Source: Clavibacter phaseoli | Lineage (GTDB): Bacteria; Actinomycetota; Actinomycetes; Actinomycetales; Microbacteriaceae | Direction of reading: 5' to 3' | NCBI RefSeq assembly: GCF_021922925.1 | Contig: NZ_CP040786.1 | Span: forward strand, 744,001 to 808,000 | Length of the DNA: 64,000 bases | Shown here: positions 42,379 through 49,533 of the stretch, piece after piece | Position numbering within the stretch: the first letter of the stretch is position 1 | How the letters are laid out: each line of letters begins with the position of its first letter | Made by a program: the position numbers and the translations under genes | Notes under the pieces: generated by a model | The model's database searches: none | Seen by the model: the letters and a program-made list of their open reading frames with translations, nothing else | What the model was told of the DNA's origin: nothing

Positions 42379-43194
42379 CTAACGGATCTGGAAGCCCTCG
42401 GCCAGACGCCCGCCCATGATGTGGCGGCGGGCGAGCAGGAGGAGGGCGACGGAGGGGACGGAGAGGAGGATCGCGAACACGGCGGCGACCTGCTTCGGGT
42501 GGTTGAGGACGAGCGAGTACATCTCGGTCGGCATCGTCATGTAGACGGGCGCGCCCACGAGGTACGTGCCCTGCGCCTCGTCGAAGGCGGCGAGGAACGA
42601 CATGAGGACGGCCACGAGGATGCCCGGCAGCGCGAGCGGCAGGGTGACGTGCAGGAACGTCCGCACCCGCCCGGCGCCGGCGTCGCGCGCGGCCTCCTCG
42701 AGGGAGCGGGGCACGGCGCTGAACGCGGCGGCCGGGATCCAGGTCATGAACACGACCGTGCCGATGAGCTGCACGATGACGATGCCCGTGATCGTGTTCA
42801 TGAGGTGGAGCCCGTAGAACAGCGACGCCATCGACACGAACAGCCCCATCTTGGGGAACGCGTTGGTGGCGAACAGGCCCACCAGCAGGATCCGCCGGCC
42901 CGGGAACTCGAACCGGGAGAACGCGTACGCGGCCGGCAGGCAGACGAGCGCCGAGACGAGCACCGTGATGGGCGCGAAGTACAGCGAGTTGCGGACGGCC
43001 GCGGCGAGCTCGGCGTCCTCGAACACCACGCGCCACCAGTCGAGCGTGAGCCCGGCGGGGACGAGGCTCGGGTAGTCCCAGCTCGTCGCGAACGCGTGCG
43101 CCGCGAGCCAGAGCAGCGGGCCGAGGATGAAGACCGCGACGACCGCGAACAGGGCCGCCTGGATCCAGCCGCGGGCGGAGAGGAGCGCGCGCAT
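42379..43194 (-). CDS. ABC transporter permease (inner-membrane subunit 2)
   Basis: A 271-residue protein with six helices. The EAA loop that contacts the ATPase is RSLEEAARDAGAGRVRTFLHV at about 175-195. NSLYFAPITVLVSALVCLPA and FSRFEFPGRRILLVGLFATN match the second permease of type I importers (UgpE/PotC-like). Its ATG shares one base with the stop of the first permease, so translation is coupled. Confidence 0.9.
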   Translation of the reverse strand: MRALLSARGWIQAALFAVVAVFILGPLLWLAAHAFATSWDYPSLVPAGLTLDWWRVVFEDAELAAAVRNSLYFAPITVLVSALVCLPAAYAFSRFEFPGRRILLVGLFATNAFPKMGLFVSMASLFYGLHLMNTITGIVIVQLIGTVVFMTWIPAAAFSAVPRSLEEAARDAGAGRVRTFLHVTLPLALPGILVAVLMSFLAAFDEAQGTYLVGAPVYMTMPTEMYSLVLNHPKQVAAVFAILLSVPSVALLLLARRHIMGGRLAEGFQIR

Positions 43195-44147
43195 CAGACC
43201 CGGCCCTCCTTCTTCGCCGAGCGGAAGTTGGCCCGCACGTAGAGGAACGCGATGCCGGAGGCGAGCACGAAGACCACGACCGCCATCACGATCGACTGCT
43301 GCGGGTGGTTGAAGCCCGTGAAGTACTTCGAGATGTCGACGCCGAGCATGCTGGGCGCGTTCGGTCCCGTGAAGTACGGCACGGTGAACGAGCCGAGCAC
43401 GCCGATCGCCGTGAAGGTCGTCGCGATGACGAGCGGGATCGCGGCGAGCGGCACGAGCACGCGCGTGACGATGGCCCAGGTCGATGCGCCCGCGTCGCGC
43501 GCGGCCTCGATCATGGCGTCGGGGATGCCCTGCACGCCGGAGGTCGCCATGAGCGTGGCGAACGGGAGGCTCGTCCAGACGGATCCGATGACCACCGCGA
43601 CGGTCGTGTAGCCCCACGTCGGTCCCTCGAGGCCGACGAGCGCGAAGACCGTGCGCACGAAGCCGTCGCCCGAGTAGAAGGTGAGGATCGCCCACGACGC
43701 GATGACGACGGGGATGAACAGGGGCACGATCGCGAGCCCGGCGAAGAGCGACGCGAGCCGGCCGCCGCGGAGGCGCAGGTTGAGCGCGATCGCGAGCGAC
43801 AGGGCGATGACGATCGCGGTGGACACCACGGTCACGAGCACGGTGACGCCGAGGTCGCGGAGGAACCGCGGGTCGGTGAACACGTCGACGTAGGCGTCGG
43901 GCGTGCCCCACCAGCTCGTGGCGGTGCGCGTGCCGAGGCCGATCGTGGCGATGGTGCTGTTGAGCCCGCCCGTGTTGCCGAGGCTGAAGCCGATGGCGAG
44001 GACGACGGGGATCCCGACGAACACCGCGAGCAGGAGCGCGGGCGGGAGGGCGAGCGCCAGGCCGACGCCGGCGCGGCGGGTCTCCGGGGAGACCCGCCGC
44101 GCTCGGGCGGCCCGGGCGGCGGGGGCCGCCGTCCGGACGGCCGTCAC
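43194..44147 (-). CDS. ABC transporter permease (inner-membrane subunit 1)
   Basis: A 317-residue protein with about six or seven helices. The EAA loop reads DAMIEAARDAGASTWAIVTR. AIPLVIATTFTAIGVLGSFTVPYFTGP is typical of PotB/iron-type permeases. The N-terminal 30 residues are Ala/Arg-rich and cytoplasmic. The GTG start at 44147 overlaps the stop of the binding-protein gene as GTGA. Confidence 0.9.
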   Translation of the reverse strand: MTAVRTAAPAARAARARRVSPETRRAGVGLALALPPALLLAVFVGIPVVLAIGFSLGNTGGLNSTIATIGLGTRTATSWWGTPDAYVDVFTDPRFLRDLGVTVLVTVVSTAIVIALSLAIALNLRLRGGRLASLFAGLAIVPLFIPVVIASWAILTFYSGDGFVRTVFALVGLEGPTWGYTTVAVVIGSVWTSLPFATLMATSGVQGIPDAMIEAARDAGASTWAIVTRVLVPLAAIPLVIATTFTAIGVLGSFTVPYFTGPNAPSMLGVDISKYFTGFNHPQQSIVMAVVVFVLASGIAFLYVRANFRSAKKEGRV

Positions 44148-45310
44148 TGGCCGGGGACCTTCTGGTCCCACAGGTTCGACATGTCCGACGCCATCTTGCT
44201 GTAGTAGCCGGGGCGGAGGGTCGACGGGTCGGCCGAGGCGAACTGCGACCTGAGGTCGTCGGGCACCTGGTCGAGCGAGATCACGGGGTAGCCCGCGATG
44301 GTGCTCGCGATGATGGCCTGGCCCTCGGAGGAGAGGACGTAGTCGGCCAGCTCCTGCGCGACGTCCGCGTGCTCGGCCGTCTTCGGGATGCCGAGGAAGG
44401 ACGCGCTGCCGGTGAAGGCCGGGTCGGAGATCTGCGCGTACTTGACGGTCGCGGGCAGCGTGCCCGACTTCTGGGCGGTGATGACCTGGTCGCTCCAGAC
44501 CGGGGCCATCTCGATGGCGCCCGTGCCGAGCAGGTCGAGCACCTGGTTGTTGCCGTTGGGGTAGACGCCGCCCTGGTACATGGCGGAGTTGAGCCCCTTG
44601 AGCTCGTCGAAGCCCGCGTCCCACGAGACCTCGAGCGACTGGTCGTAGCCGGTCGTCATCTTCTCGCGCGTCGCGTCGTCGACGTGGGTGTCGAGGACGG
44701 TGGTGACGAAGGCCGCGCCGGACCCGCCCGTGGAGGGGGAGTTGTAGGCGAACTCGCCGGGGTTGGCCTGGATCCAGGAGAGCAGGTCGGACAGCGTCCT
44801 CGGCGGATCGGTCACCTTCGTGGAGTCGTAGGCGAGCAGCACGGAGGAGGCGCGGTAGGGGATCCCGAAGCCGCCGCCGGACTTGACCGTCGAGTCGGGC
44901 ACGGTCGCGAGATTCGGGATGGTGTCGGCCGAGACGGGGGCGAGGAGCCCGCCGGAGCCGGCCGCGGCGGTGAAGCCCGCGTCGATGAGGTCGTAGCCGG
45001 GGTCGGATCCACCCTGTACCGAGCTCGTGAGCGTGGCCATGGTCTGCGCGTCGTGCTCGCCGTGGAGGTCGAGCGTCGTGGTGACGGACGCGCCGGGGTT
45101 GGCCTTCTCGAACGCGGGGATGATCCCGTCGTCCCAGAGGGCCTGGACGTTGGTGTCGCCGGAGATGAAGACGCGGGCGGTGCCCGAGGCGTCGGTGACG
45201 GCGTGGTTCTGGGCCTGGGCCTGGGTGCTCGTGGTGGGAGCGCAGCCGGCGAGCGCGACCGCGGCGGACGCGGCGGCGGCGAGGGCGAGGAGATGACGGC
45301 GGGGGATCAC
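44144..45310 (-). CDS. ABC transporter solute-binding lipoprotein
   Basis: A 388-residue extracellular binding protein. The GTG start gives VIPRRHLLALAAAASAAVAL followed by AGC (Cys 23), a lipobox with a possible twin-arginine. AAGGAC lies 10 nt upstream of this GTG; the ATG at 45352 would add an unlikely tail. The mature protein has the type 2 fold of the iron/polyamine/phosphonate-type family: ARVFISGDTNVQALWDD, DLIDAGFTAAAG, FGIPYRASSVLLAYD and IEMAPVWSDQVI. It should bind the imported substrate. Two palindromes lie just upstream (45338-45362), between this gene and the divergent lacI-type gene. Confidence 0.87.
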   Translation of the reverse strand: MIPRRHLLALAAAASAAVALAGCAPTTSTQAQAQNHAVTDASGTARVFISGDTNVQALWDDGIIPAFEKANPGASVTTTLDLHGEHDAQTMATLTSSVQGGSDPGYDLIDAGFTAAAGSGGLLAPVSADTIPNLATVPDSTVKSGGGFGIPYRASSVLLAYDSTKVTDPPRTLSDLLSWIQANPGEFAYNSPSTGGSGAAFVTTVLDTHVDDATREKMTTGYDQSLEVSWDAGFDELKGLNSAMYQGGVYPNGNNQVLDLLGTGAIEMAPVWSDQVITAQKSGTLPATVKYAQISDPAFTGSASFLGIPKTAEHADVAQELADYVLSSEGQAIIASTIAGYPVISLDQVPDDLRSQFASADPSTLRPGYYSKMASDMSNLWDQKVPGQ

Positions 45311-45337
45311 GGGTCGGGTGTCCTTCTGCTGGGGGAG

Positions 45338-45362
45338 CGATGCGGATCGCATCGTTTCGATG
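45338..45362. promoter_or_regulatory. two overlapping palindromes, candidate LacI-type operator
   Basis: CGATGCG-GAT-CGCATCG (45338-45354) is a perfect 7+7 inverted repeat. It shares its right arm with CATCG-TTT-CGATG (45350-45362). They lie 28-52 nt upstream of the binding-protein start and about 100 nt before the lacI-type gene, which is where a repressor of the operon would act. Confidence 0.6.
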
Positions 45363-45451
45363 GTGCGGGGCGGCGGTGGCCCGACGGTGAACGGGACGTG
45401 GCGATCGGGCCCCCCGGCGACGAACGCGCCCGATGGCCGCCGCGGCCTGAA

Positions 45452-45457
45452 TAGGGT
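45452..45457 (+). promoter_or_regulatory. -10 element (TAGGGT), leaderless lacI-type gene
   Basis: TAGGGT is followed by 7 nt and then the ATG at 45465. Confidence 0.5.
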
Positions 45458-45464
45458 GAGGCGC

Positions 45465-46538
45465 ATGAGGAGGAACCCGCCGCGCACCTCCGTGACCCTC
45501 GCCGACGTGGCCGCGCTCGCGGGCGTCTCCACCTCCACCGCCTCGCTCGCGTACCGCAACACCGGCTCGATCACGCCCGCCACCCGCGCCCGGATCCTGC
45601 GCGCCGCGGCCAGCATCGGCTACGCGGGGCCGGACCCCACGGCGCGCTCCCTGAAGAGCGGCCGCTCCGGCATCGTGGGCGTCGTCGTCGCGGGCAGCAT
45701 CCGCCGGGCGTTCCAGAACCCGGTCGCGCTCGCGACCATGGCGGGCCTCAGCGAGGCGCTCGACGAGCTGGACGTGGGCCAGCTGCTGCTGCCGGGCCGG
45801 CGGGAGCCGCGCGCCGGATCCGCGCCCCTGCTCGACGGCATGCCCGTCGACGCCGTGGTGTTCCTCACGCGCGGCGAGGAGGTGGACGCGCTCCTGCCCG
45901 GCCTCCGCGCGCGCCGGATCCCCATGGTCGGCGTCGAGGGCCCGCACGGGGAGGGCGTCGCCGTCGTCGACATCGACGACGCGCGCGGCATGGGTGAGCT
46001 CGCCCGCCACGTGCGCGCGCTCGGCCACCGTCGCGTCGCCGTGCTGATGCGCACCACGCGGATCGAGGAGGACGGCCCGCCCGGACCCGTGCTGCCCGTC
46101 GGCCGCGACCTCGAGGAGATCGTCAACCGCACGATCCGGGAGCGCCTCCGCGCCGCGTGGAGCGTCTTCCCCGACGCCGTGCGCGTGGAGGCGGGCGGGC
46201 GCGACCTGGAGGCGGGGGAGCGCGCCGCGGGCGTGCTGCTCGACCTGCCGTCGCGGCCCACGGCGATCCTCGCCCAGAACGACATGCTCGCCGCGAGCGC
46301 CATCCGCGCCGCCGCCCAGCGCGGGCTGCGCGTGCCGGAGGACCTCACGGTCACGGGCTTCGACGGCGCGCACCTGCCGTGGCTCGAGCGTCGGCTCACC
46401 ACCGTGGAGCAGCCGCTGCACGACCGCGGGGTGCGCGCCGGGCGCATGGTCGGCGAGCTGCTCGCGGGCCGGACGCCGGCGGACGTCGTGCTGCCGGTGC
46501 ACGTCCGCATCGGCGACACGGCGGCGGCGCCCGCCTGA
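45465..46538 (+). CDS. LacI-family transcriptional regulator
   Basis: A 357-residue regulator. The N-terminal helix-turn-helix is VTLADVAALAGVSTSTASLA with the hinge IGYAGPDPTARSLKSGRSG. The rest is a periplasmic-binding-like ligand domain: IVGVVVAGSIRRAFQNP, VVFLTRGEEV, LAQNDMLAASAIRAAA and DLTVTGFDGAHLP. It is divergent from the ABC operon and probably represses it, sensing the transported compound. ATG 45465 (RRNPPRTSVT) places the HTH at its normal distance from the start. Confidence 0.9.
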   Translation: MRRNPPRTSVTLADVAALAGVSTSTASLAYRNTGSITPATRARILRAAASIGYAGPDPTARSLKSGRSGIVGVVVAGSIRRAFQNPVALATMAGLSEALDELDVGQLLLPGRREPRAGSAPLLDGMPVDAVVFLTRGEEVDALLPGLRARRIPMVGVEGPHGEGVAVVDIDDARGMGELARHVRALGHRRVAVLMRTTRIEEDGPPGPVLPVGRDLEEIVNRTIRERLRAAWSVFPDAVRVEAGGRDLEAGERAAGVLLDLPSRPTAILAQNDMLAASAIRAAAQRGLRVPEDLTVTGFDGAHLPWLERRLTTVEQPLHDRGVRAGRMVGELLAGRTPADVVLPVHVRIGDTAAAPA

Positions 46539-46562
46539 TGCGCCGCGCCGCGGTCCTGCGCG

Positions 46563-47423
46563 CTAGCGTCCCGCGGGATCCGTCACGAAGTCGATGAGCT
46601 GCTCCACGCGGCCGAGGAGCGCCGGCTCCAGGTCCTGGTACGAGCGCACCTGCCCGAGGATCCGCTGCCACGCCCGCGCGATGTCCGCCTGCTCGTCGTG
46701 GGGCCAGCCGAGCGCGGCGCAGATCCCGTGCTTCCACTCGACGTTCCGGGGGATCACGGGCCACTCGCGCAGACCCAGGCGCGCGGGCTTCACCGACTGC
46801 CAGACGTCGACGTAGGGGTGGCCGACCACGAGGGCGTGCGCGCGGTGCGGCCCACGGGCGACGGCCTCGGCGATCCGGCTCTCCTTCGATCCCGTCACGA
46901 GGTGGTCGACGAGCACGCCCACGCGCCGCCCCTTCCCGGGGCGGAAGCGGTTGAGCTCCTCGTCGAGGTGGTCGACGCCCTCGAGGTACTCGACCACGAC
47001 GCCCTCGATCCGGAGGTCCTCGCCCCACACCTTCTCCACGAGCTCGGCGTCGTGCCGGCCCTCCACGAAGATCCGGCTGGGGAGGGCGACGCGGGCCTGC
47101 CGATCGGCGACGGCGAGCGACCCGGAGGCCGTCCGCGCCGGGCCGGCTGGCGCGGCCCGGGGCACGCGGAGGGCGACGGGCTCGCCCTCGAGGAGGAACG
47201 ACCCGCCGAGCGGGAACGTGCGCTGCTTGCGCCGGAAGTCCTCGAGCACGACCATGCCGGACTCGACGCGGACGATCGCGCCGCAGAACCCGGTCGACAG
47301 CTCCTCGACCACGAGGTCGCGCGTCGCGTCCTGCGGCCGCGGGGCCTTCCTCGCGGGCCCGCGCCAGCCGGCGGCGAGCACGTCCTGTCCGTAGCGGTCC
47401 TCGTCGAAGGGAGGCGGCGTCAT
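46563..47423 (-). CDS. DUF3097 family protein
   Basis: A 286-residue protein of the actinobacterial DUF3097 family. It has an N-terminal beta-rich part (VVLEDFRRKQRTFPLGGSF) and a central block SRIFVEGRHDAELVEKVWG, with GRRVGVLVDHLVTGSKESR. That pairing of Glu with a later Asp strand resembles a TOPRIM-type nucleotidyl-transfer fold. HPYVDVWQSVKPARLGL and EWKHGICAALGW are further family blocks. The function is unknown; the TOPRIM resemblance suggests nucleic-acid work. Its ATG overlaps the emfourin stop as ATGA, so it belongs to the M4-peptidase operon. Confidence 0.85.
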   Translation of the reverse strand: MTPPPFDEDRYGQDVLAAGWRGPARKAPRPQDATRDLVVEELSTGFCGAIVRVESGMVVLEDFRRKQRTFPLGGSFLLEGEPVALRVPRAAPAGPARTASGSLAVADRQARVALPSRIFVEGRHDAELVEKVWGEDLRIEGVVVEYLEGVDHLDEELNRFRPGKGRRVGVLVDHLVTGSKESRIAEAVARGPHRAHALVVGHPYVDVWQSVKPARLGLREWPVIPRNVEWKHGICAALGWPHDEQADIARAWQRILGQVRSYQDLEPALLGRVEQLIDFVTDPAGR

Positions 47424-47692
47424 CCTCCGAGGCTCTCACGGGACGCGTCGCGCACCCGGTCGACGAGCCGACGCCACGGGCCGTCGACCGCGGCCTCGCC
47501 GAGGCGCGCCTCGCGGTCCCCCGCGCGCACGAGGTAGACGAAGCGGTCGGCGCCCGGCGTGGGCACGGCGGGCTCGTCCCAGGGGCAGGCGTCGACGAGC
47601 TCGCCCCACTCGGACGCGGCGTCGTCCACGCGCACCGACCAGGTGCGGGTCATGCCCGCCATCCCGCCCGTGCGCGACACGGCGATCTCCAC
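47420..47692 (-). CDS. emfourin-like inhibitor of protealysin-type M4 peptidase
   Basis: A 90-residue protein with the emfourin pattern: EIAVSRTGGMAGMTRTWSVR at the start, a Trp-Gly-Glu segment and FVYLVRAG. Emfourin is a cytosolic inhibitor encoded next to protealysin in Serratia. The gene begins with GTG immediately after the TAA of the peptidase gene, with no spacer, so inhibitor and enzyme are made together. The C-terminus overlaps DUF3097. It probably guards the cytoplasm against its partner peptidase. Confidence 0.85.
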   Translation of the reverse strand: MEIAVSRTGGMAGMTRTWSVRVDDAASEWGELVDACPWDEPAVPTPGADRFVYLVRAGDREARLGEAAVDGPWRRLVDRVRDASRESLGG

Positions 47693-48739
47693 TTAGACCT
47701 CGATCCCGACGCCCTCCCACGCCGCCTGGACCGCGGCGACCTCGGACGCGCCCTCACCGTACCGCGCGGACGCGGCCTCGACGGTGGCCCGGGCGAAGGC
47801 GGGGAAGTCGGCGTCGGCGCGCACGGCACCGGCCTCGATCACGTCGTACCAGACGCGGCCCGCGCCCTCCCAGGCCTCGCCGCCGATCGCGGTGGCCGCG
47901 AGGAAGAACGCGCGGTTCGGGATCCCGGAGTTGATGTGGACGCCGCCGTTGTCCTCCTGGGTCTCCACGTAGTCGTCCATGTGCCCGGGCTGCGGGTCCT
48001 TCCCGAGCACGTCGTCGTCGTAGGCGGTGCCGGGCGCGCGCATCGAGCGGAGCGCGAGGCCCGTCGACCGGTCGAGGAACAGCTCGGCGCCGACGAGCCA
48101 GGTCGCCTCGTCGGCGGTCTGCCCGAGCGCGTGCTGCTCCACGAGCACGCCGAACACGTCCGAGATGGACTCGTTGAGCGCGCCCGACTGCCCCTGGTAG
48201 ACGAGGCCGAGCGTGAGCTCGGTGACGCCGTGGGCCAGCTCGTGGCCGATGACCGTGAGCGAGCGCGTGAACGGCGCGAACACCTCGCCGTCGCCGTCGC
48301 CGAAGACCATGCGCGTGCCGTCCCAGAACGCGTTGTCGTACTCCTCGCCGTAGTGGACTGTCGCGAGCAGCGGCAGGCCGCGGTCGTCGAGCGACTCCCG
48401 GCCGTAGACCTCGGAGAAGAGGGAGTAGGTGGCGCCGAGCCCCGCGTAGGCCTCGTCGACCTGGGCGTCGCCGGTGTCGGGCGCGCCCTCGACGCGCACC
48501 GTGCGGCCCGGGAGCTCCTCGCGGTTCCCCGCGTCCGAGATGGTGCGGTGGATCCCCGACGGGTCCCGCTCGGCGAGCGCCGACGCGTCCGGCGCGGCGC
48601 CCGGCCCGCGCCGGTCGTGGATGAGCGGCCCCTGGTCGCGCAGGGCGCGGCGGGCGGCCTGGCGGGCGGCGGCCATGCGGTCGGGGTCGGCCTCGGCGAG
48701 GCGGGTCAGCAGGTACGGCGGGAGGATGGTGCGTCTCAT
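47693..48739 (-). CDS. protealysin-like M4 (thermolysin-family) metallopeptidase
   Basis: A 348-residue zinc peptidase. HELAHGVTE at 166-174 gives the HExxH pair, and GALNESISDVFG carries the third ligand, the glutamate of the GxxNExxSD motif. NGGVHINSGIPNRAFF with the catalytic His follows. The short N-terminal region PPYLLTRLAEADP is the PPL-type propeptide of protealysin-like proteases. There is no secretory signal peptide, as in that subfamily, so export, if any, would be non-classical. It heads the operon peptidase-emfourin-DUF3097. Confidence 0.9.
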   Translation of the reverse strand: MRRTILPPYLLTRLAEADPDRMAAARQAARRALRDQGPLIHDRRGPGAAPDASALAERDPSGIHRTISDAGNREELPGRTVRVEGAPDTGDAQVDEAYAGLGATYSLFSEVYGRESLDDRGLPLLATVHYGEEYDNAFWDGTRMVFGDGDGEVFAPFTRSLTVIGHELAHGVTELTLGLVYQGQSGALNESISDVFGVLVEQHALGQTADEATWLVGAELFLDRSTGLALRSMRAPGTAYDDDVLGKDPQPGHMDDYVETQEDNGGVHINSGIPNRAFFLAATAIGGEAWEGAGRVWYDVIEAGAVRADADFPAFARATVEAASARYGEGASEVAAVQAAWEGVGIEV

Positions 48740-48831
48740 GACCCGAGACTCGCACGGGGCGGCGACATCGTCACGGGTCGCGGCGGATCCGGCGCGGGGT
48801 CGCGCGACCGCGTCCCGTCGCGTACGGTGCG

Positions 48832-49533
48832 TCAGGTCGTCCAGCGGTACCCGAGCTCGGGCCGGCCGGGCGTCCCGTAGCGCGGCACCCGCTCCACCTG
48901 GCCGACGTCCGCGAGGTACTCGAGGTATCGGCGCGCGGTCACGCGCGACACGTCGAGCGCGCCCGACACCTCCGCCGCGGACACGCCGTCGGCGGCGGCC
49001 GCGGTCCCGTCGCGCCGCGCGATGCCGCGCACCAGGTCGAGCGTCTCCGTCGACATGCCCTTGGGGAGGCGGGCGTCGGACGCGGGGGAGCGGAGCGCGG
49101 CGAGCGCCCGGTCGACCTGCAGCTGCGTGGTGCTCCCGCCGCCCGCGCCGAGGCCGTCGCGGTAGCCGACGTACGCCGCCATCTTCTCGGCGAACGCCGC
49201 GAACGTGAACGGCTTGATGAGGTACTGCACGATGCCCGCGGTCACCGAGCTGCGGACGACGGCCTGGTCCCGCACCGCGGTCACGGCCACGACGTCGGTC
49301 GCGCGTCCGGCGGCCCGCAGTCGGCGGCAGACCTCGAGGCCGTGCATGTCGGGCAGCGTCATGTCGAGCAGCACCAGGTCGATCCCGTCGGGCCCCGCCT
49401 CGGCGACCAGCCGCAGCGCCTCGCCGCCCGTGTGCGCGACACCCGCGACCTCGAAGCCGTCGAGCCGGCCCACGTAGAGGGCGTGGGCCTCGGCGGTCAG
49501 CGCGTCGTCGTCCACGACCAGCACGCGGATCAC
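48832..49533 (-). CDS. CitB/DcuR-type response regulator
   Basis: A 233-residue regulator. The receiver has VVDDDALTAEAHALYVGRLD, phosphoacceptor Asp 57 in VLLDMTLPD, and YLIKPFTFAAF with the conserved Lys. The C-terminal part has a winged-helix/HTH (VSAAEVSGALDVSRVTARRY, LEYLADVGQVERV), typical of regulators in citrate and C4-dicarboxylate control. The start is GTG, overlapping the kinase stop as GTGA. The divergent DctA-like symporter gene beyond the kinase is the likely target. Confidence 0.9.
   Translation of the reverse strand: MIRVLVVDDDALTAEAHALYVGRLDGFEVAGVAHTGGEALRLVAEAGPDGIDLVLLDMTLPDMHGLEVCRRLRAAGRATDVVAVTAVRDQAVVRSSVTAGIVQYLIKPFTFAAFAEKMAAYVGYRDGLGAGGGSTTQLQVDRALAALRSPASDARLPKGMSTETLDLVRGIARRDGTAAAADGVSAAEVSGALDVSRVTARRYLEYLADVGQVERVPRYGTPGRPELGYRWTT

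Noticed and set aside
45311..45352. Binding-protein start at ATG 45352
   Set aside because: Would place 14 extra residues before a normal lipoprotein signal; GTG 45310 has AAGGA upstream.
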